Assembly: GCA_016722565.1 (NCBI GenBank) | Contig: JADKIU010000002.1 | Span: forward strand, 992,001 to 1,056,000 | DNA: 64,000 nt | Reading direction: 5' to 3' | Source: Bacteroidota bacterium | GTDB lineage: Bacteria > Bacteroidota > Bacteroidia > 2-12-FULL-35-15 | Part shown: piece after piece, positions 19,184 to 29,044 of the stretch | Layout: the number at the start of each line of letters is the position of its first letter | Numbering within the stretch: position 1 is the first letter of the stretch | Notes under the pieces: model-generated | The model's database searches: none | Told to the model about the DNA's origin: nothing | What the model saw: only the letters and a program-made list of their open reading frames with translations | Position numbers and translations under genes: made by a program

Positions 19184-19705
19184 ATGAATAAAAAAACAGA
19201 TCTAAAATCGGATCAAAACTCATCCATTATTCTGCGGTCGATTGACAAAAAAGATTTGGAAGACTTGCGTACCTGGAAGAATGCAAATAAAAACAGCTTT
19301 TTTCACACATCGGAAATCACTTCTGAGCAGCAAAATAATTGGTATCAAGGCTATCTAAAAAGACCAGAGGATTTTATGTTTATGGTATATGTAAACAATA
19401 TGAAAATAGGTTGTATGGGGTTTAGAGAACTCTCTACTGAGAATCAGATTGATGTTTATAATATCATTTTAGGAAACGAGGAATATGGCAAAAAAGGATA
19501 TATGGGAATAGCATTAAAAACAATGTGTAATTTCGCCCATAGTATATATAAAAACGACATAACTGTAAAGGTGCTCAAAACCAACCCTGCATCCAATTGG
19601 TATAAAAAAATCAACTTCATTGAATTATCGCCCCAAATTGATTATTTTTACTTCAAATTAAACAAAGAACATTTCGAAAAATATACTTTCGAAACGACTA
19701 CTTAA
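19184..19705 (+). CDS. GNAT-family N-acetyltransferase (PseH-like)
   Basis: The 173-residue protein has the GNAT layout: ILRSIDKKDLEDLRTWKN at the start, a beta-bulge strand, and EEYGKKGYMGIALK as the acetyl-CoA loop. Proteins of this form often acetylate amino groups on nucleotide-linked aminosugars (as PseH does). It is 9 nt upstream of a DegT aminotransferase, which fits the pair making an N-acetylated aminodeoxysugar. The exact sugar is not determinable here, because no matching dehydratase lies in the window. Confidence 0.75.
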   Translation: MNKKTDLKSDQNSSIILRSIDKKDLEDLRTWKNANKNSFFHTSEITSEQQNNWYQGYLKRPEDFMFMVYVNNMKIGCMGFRELSTENQIDVYNIILGNEEYGKKGYMGIALKTMCNFAHSIYKNDITVKVLKTNPASNWYKKINFIELSPQIDYFYFKLNKEHFEKYTFETTT

Positions 19706-19714
19706 AGAAATATT

Positions 19715-20827
19715 ATGGCAAAGATGATTAATGTATTTGGTTCAAAAGTTGGAAAAGAAGAAATAGAAAATGTAGCCGGATGTATGGAAAGCCAATGGAT
19801 GGGCTTTGGTGGTAAAGTGAAAGAATTTGAAGAAAAATTTGCTGCCTACACAAAACTTAATAATTTTTTGATGGTGGATAGCGGTTCCAATGCACTTTTT
19901 ATGGCGATCGCACTCTTAAATCTTCCAAAAGGATCTGAAATCATTTTACCTTCATTTACATGGGTATCCTGCGCACAAGCCATTTTAATGAATGGACACA
20001 TCCCTGTTTTCTGTGATGTAGAAATTGATTCAATGAATGTTTCTCGAGCAACAATCGAACCTCATATTACAAAAAATACAAAAGCAATCATGGTTGTCCA
20101 CTATGCAGGAAAACCTGTTGCGATGGACGAAATTTTAGAATTAGGATTGCCGGTGATTGAAGATGCCGCTCACGCGGTTGACTCTTATTACAAAGGGAAA
20201 ATTTGCGGCAGCATTGGTGATGTTGGTATCTATAGCTTTGATGCGGTAAAAAATTTAACTGTTGGTGAAGGTGGTGGTATAACCGCAAAAAAAAACGAAC
20301 ACATTGAAAGAGCAAAGCTTTTACGCTATTGTGGTATTGGGTTTTCAGGATTTGATTCGGCTGCTTCCAACTCAAACGGAAGATGGTGGGAATATAAAAT
20401 CAATGAACCATTTATAAAAATGCTTCCTACTAACATTGCTGCAAATATTGGCCTGGGACAATTAAATAAATTTAAAGACTTACAAGCCTTTAGAAAAGAT
20501 GTTTGGGATCTTTATCAAAAAGAATTTTCATCCATAAATTGGATTACCACACCAATTGAAGCAGCAAAGGATGAACAACACTCTTATTTCACATATGCAT
20601 TGAGAGTACCCGATAGAGATAAATTTGCAAAATATTTATTTGACAAAAACATCTATACAACACTTAGATACCACCCACTTCATTTGAATGCTATTTATAA
20701 AAGCAACAAAAAACTTTTAAATACGGAGCAGTTAAATGAAGACTGCTTAAGCATCCCTCTTCATCCGAATCTTTCAGAAAACGATATTGATTATATTATA
20801 ACAACCATTAAAGCCTTTAAATCATAA
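19715..20827 (+). CDS. DegT/DnrJ/EryC1/StrS-family sugar aminotransferase
   Basis: This PLP-dependent enzyme transfers an amino group to a keto-sugar nucleotide. The PLP lysine is K179 in SFDAVKNLTVGEGG. VIEDAAHAVDS holds the cofactor-ring Asp, and LPSFTWVSCAQA is the usual early motif. The 370-residue length is typical. With the GNAT gene just upstream it probably makes an acetamido sugar for the surface glycan. Donor substrate is unknown. Confidence 0.9.
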   Translation: MAKMINVFGSKVGKEEIENVAGCMESQWMGFGGKVKEFEEKFAAYTKLNNFLMVDSGSNALFMAIALLNLPKGSEIILPSFTWVSCAQAILMNGHIPVFCDVEIDSMNVSRATIEPHITKNTKAIMVVHYAGKPVAMDEILELGLPVIEDAAHAVDSYYKGKICGSIGDVGIYSFDAVKNLTVGEGGGITAKKNEHIERAKLLRYCGIGFSGFDSAASNSNGRWWEYKINEPFIKMLPTNIAANIGLGQLNKFKDLQAFRKDVWDLYQKEFSSINWITTPIEAAKDEQHSYFTYALRVPDRDKFAKYLFDKNIYTTLRYHPLHLNAIYKSNKKLLNTEQLNEDCLSIPLHPNLSENDIDYIITTIKAFKS

Positions 20828-20876
20828 TTTTTCATCTCTCGACTCTTTTAGTTTCTCTCCTAAATTAAATGTATTT

Positions 20877-22757
20877 ATGTGTGGCATAGCCGGCTATTAC
20901 TCCTTCACAAATAAATTCTCACAAAAGGATCTTGAAGAGATGACTGCCGCTATTGCACATCGCGGTCCGGATGCTGAAGGATTTTACAAAGATACTGTCT
21001 GCGGTTTAGGTCATAGAAGATTAAGCATTATCGATTTATCATCGAATGCGAATCAACCGATGCATTCTGCCGACAACAGATATGTAATGGTTTATAATGG
21101 TGAGGTTTATAACTATCGTGAAATTGCAGCAGAACTGAGGCAGAAATTCAAATCTGAATTCATTACCTCATCTGATAGTGAAGTTATTCTGGAAGCATAT
21201 GTACAATACGGGCCCGAGTTTGTACAAAAACTAAATGGCATGTTTGCCTTTGCCATTTACGACAAACATAAAAATGAACTTTTTGTTTGTCGCGACCGAA
21301 TTGGAATTAAACCACTTTATTACTTCTGGGATGGAGAAAATTTTGCATTCGCATCTGAACTAAAAGCCTTGACAAAAGTATCCGTTATTCCGCTTGAGCT
21401 CAATCGAAATGCCATCTACAAATTTTTACATTTAGGATTTATTCCTGCGCCACAATCGATTTATCAATCTATCAAAAAACTAGACTCCGGCACATGGATC
21501 AAGATTTCGAAAAACAATTTTGAATCCGATAAATATTGGTCAATTAACAAACAAGTAACAGAAAAAGTCATTACAAAGGAAAAAGAAGCGATTGTAAAGC
21601 TAAGCGATCTTTTAATGAGTTCTGTTCAATATCAAATAAAAAGCGATGTACCCTTTGGTGTTTTTTTAAGCGGTGGTATTGATTCCAGCTTAGTAACTGC
21701 AAATGCGGTAAATCTATCGGGAGTAAAGGTTAATACCTTTTCGATTGGTTTTGAAGAAAATAAATACAATGAATCTGTTTATGCAAAAGCAGTAGCCAAT
21801 CATCTTGGGACAAACCATCACGAATTTATTGTATCTTATAAAGATGCGATTGATTTGATTGATACCATTTTTGATGTATATAGCGAACCTTTTGCCGACT
21901 CATCATCCATTCCAACATTACTTGTTTCTAAATTAGCAAAAGGTGAAGTGACTGTCACATTATCGGGTGAAGGTGGCGATGAATTATTCTTGGGTTATGG
22001 CGCTTATCAATGGGCTAAAAGATTGAACAACCCTTTCATAAAAACATTTAGAAAACAAATTGGAAAAGTAATAGCGACCAATAAAAATTATACACGACAC
22101 GAAGCCTATTTTAATTATCCAAGCGAACAATTGCAGTATAGTCATACGCTTTCTCAAGAACTATATTATTTTTCGTTGGATGAGATAAACAATAATACTA
22201 CCACAGCTTTTAAAAACTACCCAGGAGCAACAAATAAAGATTCACTGAATAGTTTTGGAGTTGAAATAGACCATCTCAAACGCAAGTTAAATCCAATGGA
22301 AAAGCAAGCCATTTTTGACCTTCATTTCTACCTTCAAGGGGATTTGCTTACAAAGGTGGACAGAGCCAGCATGTATTATTCATTAGAGACTAGAGTCCCC
22401 TACCTTGACCATCGTATTATCGAGTTTTCGTTGAACCTTTCGCATGAATTAAAATACAAAAACAATACATCAAAATATCTTCTGAAAGAAATTTTATATC
22501 AGTACGTACCTGAAAAAATATTCAATCGCCCGAAACAAGGATTTGCTATTCCTTTAGAAGGTTGGTTAAAAAAAGAATTGAAATTTTTAATTGATGAATA
22601 TCTTTCAGAGTCTGTTATAAAAAAATACAATATCCTGGATTATAAAAAAGTAGAAGAGTTAAAACAAAATTTTCTAGTGTATAACCAAAGCTACTTATAC
22701 AATCGTTTGTGGATTTTAATTGTGTTACACAAATGGCTTGTTAAAAACGTAGCTTAA
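20877..22757 (+). CDS. asnB: asparagine synthase-type glutamine amidotransferase
   Basis: Cys2 (MCGIAGYY) is the N-terminal nucleophile of a class II glutaminase domain (about residues 1-190, with HRGPDAEG and YNGEVYN). The C-terminal synthetase domain has the ATP PP-loop SGGIDSSLV (about residue 264) and LSGEGGDELFLGYG. It is 626 residues long. Homologues in glycan clusters often amidate uronic acids; a housekeeping asparagine synthetase is the alternative. The position among glycan genes favours the former, but this is inference. Its end overlaps the convergent membrane gene by 17 nt. Confidence 0.88.
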   Translation: MCGIAGYYSFTNKFSQKDLEEMTAAIAHRGPDAEGFYKDTVCGLGHRRLSIIDLSSNANQPMHSADNRYVMVYNGEVYNYREIAAELRQKFKSEFITSSDSEVILEAYVQYGPEFVQKLNGMFAFAIYDKHKNELFVCRDRIGIKPLYYFWDGENFAFASELKALTKVSVIPLELNRNAIYKFLHLGFIPAPQSIYQSIKKLDSGTWIKISKNNFESDKYWSINKQVTEKVITKEKEAIVKLSDLLMSSVQYQIKSDVPFGVFLSGGIDSSLVTANAVNLSGVKVNTFSIGFEENKYNESVYAKAVANHLGTNHHEFIVSYKDAIDLIDTIFDVYSEPFADSSSIPTLLVSKLAKGEVTVTLSGEGGDELFLGYGAYQWAKRLNNPFIKTFRKQIGKVIATNKNYTRHEAYFNYPSEQLQYSHTLSQELYYFSLDEINNNTTTAFKNYPGATNKDSLNSFGVEIDHLKRKLNPMEKQAIFDLHFYLQGDLLTKVDRASMYYSLETRVPYLDHRIIEFSLNLSHELKYKNNTSKYLLKEILYQYVPEKIFNRPKQGFAIPLEGWLKKELKFLIDEYLSESVIKKYNILDYKKVEELKQNFLVYNQSYLYNRLWILIVLHKWLVKNVA

Positions 22758-24111
22758 CATTTGCTTTCTTTTCGTAGAAATATTTCAACACAAATAAGCT
22801 GGAAACAAAAAATGGGATACAAGGTATTTTTAAACGCACCAATGATCCAAAATTAGAGGTTGCTAAACCTACCGAGAAAGCAAAAAATAAAGCAAAAAGG
22901 ACCGAAAACAACAAAAGAGGGTTCTCTCCAATCAGCGTAAAAAAGCCAAAAAATTTCAGTCTAATCAGCAAAAACAGCGTTAACAATAAAATATATGTAT
23001 TCTCTAATGCTGAAATAAACATTACGGGATTGCGCGCATCCCATAAATAAGGTCGAAATAACGTTGCAGCAATTGCCAAATGAGCCTTACTCATTGCCCC
23101 CGAAAGAGTTGCATCAAAATCACCAATATCAAAGCTATTCCCCTCATAATATGCTTGTTTTTGATCCATATTAGATTCAACAGCTTTGTCTAATACGTTG
23201 TCAATGGAATAAACACCTAAAACATCTCCCATTTGAGACAACACAAAAAAGCCCAACCCAATTCCAATGGATATAAAAAAAGGAGCAGCTAACGACCGCA
23301 AAACCTTACTTTGAATTCGTTTTAACCGTTGATTGGAAAGCCAAATTATTGAACCTGGTAACAAGGCAAACAAAATGTATGGTTTAATTGCAATTAATAA
23401 ATAAGCACTCAAAAATATTGAACATCCACTTAAAAAACTATATTTTTTTCGGATAAAGAAATAATAAAAATGATAGGTATACCACCCTACCGCGGAGAGG
23501 GTAATTGTGTCCTTCAGCAAGCCTGACCCCCAAAAAACTACTGATGGTATAAACAAAATAGAAATTGCCAATTGCTTTTCCAACTGAGGAAATTCTTCAT
23601 TGAACAGCAAGAAAAGCCTCCATATTCCGGTATAACATAACCAAGCCAATAAAATAGCTGTAATTACGAAATTATTAAATGACAAAAAACAAAGTGGAAC
23701 AAGCAGTCTTGAAACAAAAAGGGCTTTATCATCTTTCCAGTAAACTGGCCAGCCTGTTGAGGGGTCAAAACAAGCATAGTTTTCGGAAGTATTTGCACCA
23801 AAAAGCATGTCAAAAAACACATTAATATCTTTGCCAGCCATTTTCAAAATAGCGCTTGATGTTTCAAAATAACAGGTTGTATCCCCTCCGGTATAGTAGA
23901 GTTGATAGATCAAGCAAACAGCTATCGCTCCTATCAATTTCACCATCAACCCTTTTGTATACCATTTATACAAAGGTTGTTTCCGTTCATTCTTCTTCTG
24001 AATATAATTTGACACAAAATATATCAGTACAAAATAAATAGGAATTAAAAGCCAGTCGAATATTGAAAGTACCATTAAATGGGCTAAATGCGATTCATGT
24101 AATTTAAACAA
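22741..24111 (-). CDS. polytopic membrane protein, polymerase- or GT-C-like
   Basis: The 456-residue protein has roughly ten membrane helices separated by a loop with GGDTTCYFETSSAILK and a central loop (YSIDNVLDKAVESN). A large extracytoplasmic loop between helices and the position inside a glycan cluster recall O-antigen/EpsG-type polymerases, but no diagnostic motif is visible. It is the only leftward gene in this stretch, convergent with asnB and divergent from galE. A second possible start is the Met at 24075. Confidence 0.7.
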   Translation of the reverse strand: MFKLHESHLAHLMVLSIFDWLLIPIYFVLIYFVSNYIQKKNERKQPLYKWYTKGLMVKLIGAIAVCLIYQLYYTGGDTTCYFETSSAILKMAGKDINVFFDMLFGANTSENYACFDPSTGWPVYWKDDKALFVSRLLVPLCFLSFNNFVITAILLAWLCYTGIWRLFLLFNEEFPQLEKQLAISILFIPSVVFWGSGLLKDTITLSAVGWYTYHFYYFFIRKKYSFLSGCSIFLSAYLLIAIKPYILFALLPGSIIWLSNQRLKRIQSKVLRSLAAPFFISIGIGLGFFVLSQMGDVLGVYSIDNVLDKAVESNMDQKQAYYEGNSFDIGDFDATLSGAMSKAHLAIAATLFRPYLWDARNPVMFISALENTYILLLTLFLLIRLKFFGFFTLIGENPLLLFSVLFALFFAFSVGLATSNFGSLVRLKIPCIPFFVSSLFVLKYFYEKKANVKLRF

Positions 24112-24139
24112 AAATAATACAAAGTTTTATAAATTGCCG

Positions 24140-24147
24140 TACTTTTG
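24140..24147 (+). promoter_or_regulatory. -7 box TACTTTTG for galE
   Basis: TACTTTTG fits TAnnTTTG and lies 36 nt before the galE ATG at 24184. It starts a new rightward unit after the leftward membrane gene. An in-frame TTG at 24145 lies inside the box and cannot be the start. Confidence 0.45.
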
Positions 24148-24183
24148 GGAAGTATTCAATCATTATATTCAACAACAGAAAAA

Positions 24184-25221
24184 ATGGAGTCGAACAAAAC
24201 AATTCTTATTACGGGAGGAGCCGGATATATTGGCTCCCATACAATTATTGAATTACTGGAAACTACACCGTTCAATATTGTATCAATAGATAACTATTCC
24301 AATTCTTCCTCTGAAACATTTGCACGAATTGAACGCATCACCGGAAAAAAAATAACGAATTACCCAATTGATATTTGCAACAAAAAAGAATTAGAAACCG
24401 TTTTCCTAAATAACACTTCTATTATTGGAATCATTCATTTTGCTGCATTTAAAGCCGTTGGTGAATCAGTTGAAAATCCTCAAAAATATTATCACAATAA
24501 TATTAACTCATTGTTAAACATTTTAGATTGTGCAGTTAAATACAATGTGAAAAATTTCATTTTCTCCTCCTCTTGCTCCGTTTACGGGAACATCAAAGAA
24601 CTACCGGTAAAAGAGACAACACCGCTTGGCAAAGCAGAATCTCCATATGCTTATACCAAACAAGTTGGAGAGGAAATTCTTAAAGATTACGCTAAAGCCA
24701 ATCCAAAACTTCAAACCATCGCTTTGCGTTATTTCAATCCAGTTGGTGCTCACCTATCCGGATTTAATGGTGAATCACCAATCAACAAACCGAATAATCT
24801 AGTGCCGATTATAACCAATACAGCCATTGGGAAGTTGGCTCAAATGACTGTTTATGGCAACAATTATCCAACCAGAGATGGAACATGCATCAGAGATTAT
24901 GTCCATGTTTCTGACATTGCCACCGCTCATATTAAAGCCTTAACCTTACTGATTGAAAATAAAAACGATTTAAATTTTTCAATTTTTAATCTCGGAACAG
25001 GAAATGGAGTCAGCGTTCTAGAAGCCATTGCAGCCTTCGAGAAAGTGAGTGGAACAAAATTAAATTATAAAATCGGTCCGATTCGAGAAGGTGATGTAGG
25101 TGCCATTTATTCCGACAACTCTTTATCCGAAAAGACATTGAACTGGACCCCAAAATTCAGTTTGGATGATATGATGAGTTCTGCATGGAAATGGGAGCTC
25201 GAACAACAAAATGCAAAATAA
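24184..25221 (+). CDS. galE: UDP-glucose 4-epimerase
   Basis: The enzyme interconverts UDP-glucose and UDP-galactose (and possibly the N-acetyl forms). The Rossmann motif GGAGYIGSH is at residues 11-19. SSSCSVYG carries the catalytic Ser/Thr and PYAYTKQ the Y-x3-K pair. RYFNPVGAH, RDGTCIRDYVHV and NLGTGNGVSVLE are characteristic of GalE. Length is 345 residues, as expected. The ATG at 24184 is used because the upstream TTG falls in the predicted promoter. It supplies donor sugar to the glycan cluster. Confidence 0.93.
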   Translation: MESNKTILITGGAGYIGSHTIIELLETTPFNIVSIDNYSNSSSETFARIERITGKKITNYPIDICNKKELETVFLNNTSIIGIIHFAAFKAVGESVENPQKYYHNNINSLLNILDCAVKYNVKNFIFSSSCSVYGNIKELPVKETTPLGKAESPYAYTKQVGEEILKDYAKANPKLQTIALRYFNPVGAHLSGFNGESPINKPNNLVPIITNTAIGKLAQMTVYGNNYPTRDGTCIRDYVHVSDIATAHIKALTLLIENKNDLNFSIFNLGTGNGVSVLEAIAAFEKVSGTKLNYKIGPIREGDVGAIYSDNSLSEKTLNWTPKFSLDDMMSSAWKWELEQQNAK

Positions 25222-26134
25222 AATGAACGCTTTAAAGTACCATTTTATTCCTATTTCTAATTGTAATATGTGTGGCTCCCCTTCACACAATCATCGGATA
25301 TTAGGCAAACGACTAAATGCCTCACAAGGAAAAAAACCGAAATCCAAAACCGGAATCACAACTTCTGTGGTAAAATGTAAAACATGCGGACTTATTTATT
25401 CAAATCCTCAGCCAATTCCATTTAACATTCAAGATCACTACGGAATCCCTCCAGAAAACTACTGGAAAAGTGACTACTTTACGATCAACGACACATATTT
25501 TAAATATGAAATTGATGTATTGCGAACGTTGATACCGAATTTCAATGGATTAAAAGCACTCGACATTGGAGCTGGATTAGGCAAAAGCATGATTGCACTT
25601 GACAAAGTTGGCTTTGAAACATATGGTCTTGAACCTTCCGAACCTTTTTATAAAAAAGCGATTGAAAAAATGAAAATCAATCCGGAACGGTTAAAATTAG
25701 GAATGCTTGAAGAAGTAAACTATCCTGAAAACGAATTTGAATTTATAACTTTCGGAGCAGTATTAGAACATTTGTATTCTCCAGGTGAATCCATTGAAAA
25801 AGCGCTACATAGTCTTAAACCCAATGGAATTATTCACATTGAAGTTCCTTCTTCCAATTGGCTTGTCAATAAATTAATAAATGCATATTATAGATTAATA
25901 GGAACGGACTATGTCGCAAACATCAGCCCAATGCATCCTCCTTATCATTTATATGAATTTAGTCTGGAAGCATTTCAATTACATGGTAAAAAGAATAATT
26001 ACGAAGTCATACACCACGAATACCATGTGTGTGAAACCTATCTGCCAAAGTTTCTCAACTTTTTTATAAAGCCTTACATGAAAAAAACAAACACTGGTTT
26101 GCAATTAGCTGTTTGGCTGAAGAAAATTAAATAG
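25211..26134 (+). CDS. SAM-dependent methyltransferase with N-terminal zinc-binding Cys motifs
   Basis: The 307-residue protein begins with paired CxxC motifs (CNMCGS and CKTCGL) forming a probable zinc site. A class I methyltransferase domain follows (ALDIGAGLGKSMIALDKVG, EFITFGAVLEHLYSPGE, LKPNGIIHIEVPS). This layout is common in sugar- and natural-product-tailoring methyltransferases. The start overlaps the galE stop by 11 nt; an alternative ATG is at 25223. It closes the rightward glycan cluster. Confidence 0.82.
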   Translation: MQNKMNALKYHFIPISNCNMCGSPSHNHRILGKRLNASQGKKPKSKTGITTSVVKCKTCGLIYSNPQPIPFNIQDHYGIPPENYWKSDYFTINDTYFKYEIDVLRTLIPNFNGLKALDIGAGLGKSMIALDKVGFETYGLEPSEPFYKKAIEKMKINPERLKLGMLEEVNYPENEFEFITFGAVLEHLYSPGESIEKALHSLKPNGIIHIEVPSSNWLVNKLINAYYRLIGTDYVANISPMHPPYHLYEFSLEAFQLHGKKNNYEVIHHEYHVCETYLPKFLNFFIKPYMKKTNTGLQLAVWLKKIK

Positions 26135-26140
26135 AAAAAA

Positions 26141-26557
26141 TTACTTACGCTTTTTTCGCTCAAACTTATCCCCAGGCATCACATAAAATGTTTTTAACCA
26201 TTCGATTCCGGCTTCAGCAGAATTAAACATTTTCGTTGGAGTAACTGGTTTTCTGAATTTCAAATAGAAATTAAACCATAGTTTATTAATAAAAGAATTC
26301 GTAATGAAGGCTGCTGCAATTCTGTTTTCCGCGCCCTTTTCACTTGCCAGATACTTATTTGCTTCGTCCGTCATAGTAAAGCGAGAAGCGCCTTCAATTA
26401 GCGTTAGTGCTTTTCTTCCTTCTAACAGCACTGCTGATGCCAAAAGATGTTCTTTCATTTTTTCGAGCGAAATCACAACACCTTTTTTGATTTTAATACA
26501 AAGAATTCCATCATCATCTATATGCATTTCGGATACAGATGTAACTACCTTATTCAT
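26141..26557 (-). CDS. SpoIIAA/STAS-like small protein, paralogue 1 of 3
   Basis: The 138-residue soluble protein has a shared core: a beta strand pair, then ALTLIEGA, then AAAFITNSFINKLWFNFYLKF.KP and a final F.SAEAGIEWL helix. The same pattern recurs in the genes at 48718-49122 and 49218-49592. The layout resembles SpoIIAA-like (STAS superfamily) domains, but I have no partner to name. It is convergent with the glycan cluster and divergent from the (p)ppGpp gene. The basic tail (KFERKKRK) is specific to this copy. Confidence 0.65.
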   Translation of the reverse strand: MNKVVTSVSEMHIDDDGILCIKIKKGVVISLEKMKEHLLASAVLLEGRKALTLIEGASRFTMTDEANKYLASEKGAENRIAAAFITNSFINKLWFNFYLKFRKPVTPTKMFNSAEAGIEWLKTFYVMPGDKFERKKRK

Positions 26558-26705
26558 TTAAATGTGTATAAAATGCACGGGGATGCGGAGCAAAAATAGA
26601 CATTTTAGAGCGAAATGATTGTTATTCATCCTATAAAATTAACCATTTAACATTTTTTATTAAACAGCATAAATTGTTAACTTTACAGCTATCTAAACTC
26701 TATTT

Positions 26706-28925
26706 ATGCAACAACAGCCTGTTATTAATTTAGAAGCAGAAAAAAAAGAAATTTTAAAACGTTATCGTGCTTTACTGAAAGCATGCAAGAGAACCTTAGA
26801 AAAAGGTGATAAAATTCTTATTCGAAAAGCGTTTGATATATCACTGGAAGCGCATAAAAACATGCGCAGAAAAAGCGGTGAACCATACATCTATCATCCA
26901 ATTGCGGTTGCACACATCTGTGCGGAAGAAATCGGACTTGGAACCACCTCTGTTGTTTGCGCCTTGCTGCATGATGTTGTTGAAGATACCGACCTCACAC
27001 TTGAAGATATAAAACGACTATTCGGAGAAAAGGAAGCCAAGATTATTGATGGCTTAACTAAAATATCCGGAGTATTTGATCAAGGCTCTTCCCTACAGGC
27101 AGAGAATTTCAGAAAGATGCTCCTCACCCTTTCGGATGACGTTCGTGTAATACTTATTAAGCTTGCCGACAGATTGCACAATATGCGCACGTTAGAGAGT
27201 ATGAAGCGCGATAAACAATTAAAAATTGCTTCTGAAACCTTATACCTCTACGCTCCATTAGCTCACCGCTTGGGTTTAAATGCCATAAAAACGGAATTAG
27301 AAGATTTAGGATTAAAATACACTGAACCGGATGTGTTCAATGAAATTGAACAACGTTTGAGAGAATCCGAGCCGGAACGCAAAAAATTCATATCAAAATT
27401 CATGGTTCCTATCAAAGAAATTTTAGAGGAACAGGGCTTAAAAGCAAAAATCATCGGGCGTCCAAAATCTATTTATTCAATCAATAATAAGATCAAAAAT
27501 AAAGGTGTGCCCTTTGAAGAAATTTATGATTTATTTGCCATTCGCATCATCATTGATACTCCACCCGAAAATGAAAAAACAGATTGCTGGCGAGTATATT
27601 CCATTGTAACGGACTTCTATCATCCTAGTCCGGATCGCTTGCGTGATTGGATTTCAACGCCCAAGGCCAATGGATATGAAAGTTTGCACACCACTGTAAT
27701 GGGACCGGAAGGAAAATGGGTAGAAGTGCAAATCCGAACAGTTCGAATGGATGAACTCGCTGAAAAAGGATATGCCGCGCATTGGAAATACAAAGACAGT
27801 GCAAATGAAAGTCAGCTGGATGACTGGATTCGCAAAATTCGTGAGATACTTGAAAGTCCGGAAGAAAATGCAATGGAATTTTTGGATGATTTCAAACTCA
27901 ATTTATTTGCGGAAGAAATTTTTGCCTTTACCCCTAAAGGTGAAATGAAAACCTTACCCATTGGCGCAACTGCTCTTGATTTTGCATTTGACATCCACAC
28001 CAAAATAGGTGAAAAATGTATTGGCGCGAAAGTGAATCATAAACTTGTTCCGCTCAGCTATAAGTTAAAAAGTGGTGACCAGGTAGAAGTTCTTACCTCT
28101 AACAAACAAACACCCAAAGAAGATTGGCTGGGTTACGTTGTAACAGCAAGAGCAAAATCGAAAATTAAAAATGCACTCAAAGAAGTTCGGAGAAAGGTAG
28201 CAGAAGAAGGACGAGAAATCTTGCAAAGAAAATTCAACCACTTAAAAATTGATTTTACTGTTAACAATATTAATGAGCTTGCTAACTATTTTAAACTTCA
28301 AAGTAGTCAGGAGTTATTTTATAGAATCGCGGTTGGTAATATTAACATCAAACACCTCAAAGATTTCCGACAAGAGCATGGAAAAATCGTTCACAAATCG
28401 GGAAGTATTAAAAAAACAGAATCAGCGCAATCGCTGGAACAACTTGTTACTGCAGCACGTGGAAAATCCGACATGCTCGTATTGGGTGAAAACCTGAACA
28501 AAATTGATTATAAACTTTCACCTTGCTGTACCCCCATTCCTGGTGACGATGTATTTGGATTTATAACCATCAATGAAGGAATAAAAATTCACCGAGTCAA
28601 CTGCCCCAATGCGGTTCAACTATTATCCAACTATGCATACCGTGTTGTAAAAGCAAAATGGACGAGTCAAGAGCTGATTTCATTTTTATCTGGGATTAAA
28701 ATTACCGGAATTGATGAGGTAGGATTAGTGAATAATATCACAAAAATTATTTCAAACGAATTAAACGTAAACATGCGTTCGATTAGTTTTGATACCAATG
28801 ATGGAACCTTTGAAGGAACTGTAATGGTGTTTGTTCATGACACGAATCACTTAACCGAATTAATGAAAAAATTAAAAACGGTAAATGGTGTTTTAACAGT
28901 TACCCGTATTGACAGTAACAACTAA
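26706..28925 (+). CDS. rsh: bifunctional (p)ppGpp synthetase/hydrolase (RelA/SpoT homologue)
   Basis: The 739-residue stringent-response enzyme makes and breaks (p)ppGpp. The HD hydrolase domain has H64 (YIYHPIAVA) and HD at 89-90 (LLHDVVEDTD). The synthetase domain (about 235-360) has GRPKSIYSI and YDLFAIRI. A TGS domain (about 405-470), a zinc-finger-type CCTPIPGD segment and a C-terminal ACT domain (about 665-739) complete the long Rel layout. The hydrolase residues look intact, so it is probably bifunctional. It heads a block with a Fur-type regulator, a STAS protein and purA. Confidence 0.95.
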   Translation: MQQQPVINLEAEKKEILKRYRALLKACKRTLEKGDKILIRKAFDISLEAHKNMRRKSGEPYIYHPIAVAHICAEEIGLGTTSVVCALLHDVVEDTDLTLEDIKRLFGEKEAKIIDGLTKISGVFDQGSSLQAENFRKMLLTLSDDVRVILIKLADRLHNMRTLESMKRDKQLKIASETLYLYAPLAHRLGLNAIKTELEDLGLKYTEPDVFNEIEQRLRESEPERKKFISKFMVPIKEILEEQGLKAKIIGRPKSIYSINNKIKNKGVPFEEIYDLFAIRIIIDTPPENEKTDCWRVYSIVTDFYHPSPDRLRDWISTPKANGYESLHTTVMGPEGKWVEVQIRTVRMDELAEKGYAAHWKYKDSANESQLDDWIRKIREILESPEENAMEFLDDFKLNLFAEEIFAFTPKGEMKTLPIGATALDFAFDIHTKIGEKCIGAKVNHKLVPLSYKLKSGDQVEVLTSNKQTPKEDWLGYVVTARAKSKIKNALKEVRRKVAEEGREILQRKFNHLKIDFTVNNINELANYFKLQSSQELFYRIAVGNINIKHLKDFRQEHGKIVHKSGSIKKTESAQSLEQLVTAARGKSDMLVLGENLNKIDYKLSPCCTPIPGDDVFGFITINEGIKIHRVNCPNAVQLLSNYAYRVVKAKWTSQELISFLSGIKITGIDEVGLVNNITKIISNELNVNMRSISFDTNDGTFEGTVMVFVHDTNHLTELMKKLKTVNGVLTVTRIDSNN

Positions 28926-29044
28926 CCTTTCACTTTTCACTTAAAGAGCTCATTTGCAATGCATTTGGGCTATATATTTTGTGGATATCTTTCAGGTTCC
29001 AAACCAATAATTTTCGTAATTTTATACCTCTATTTTATAAAGCA

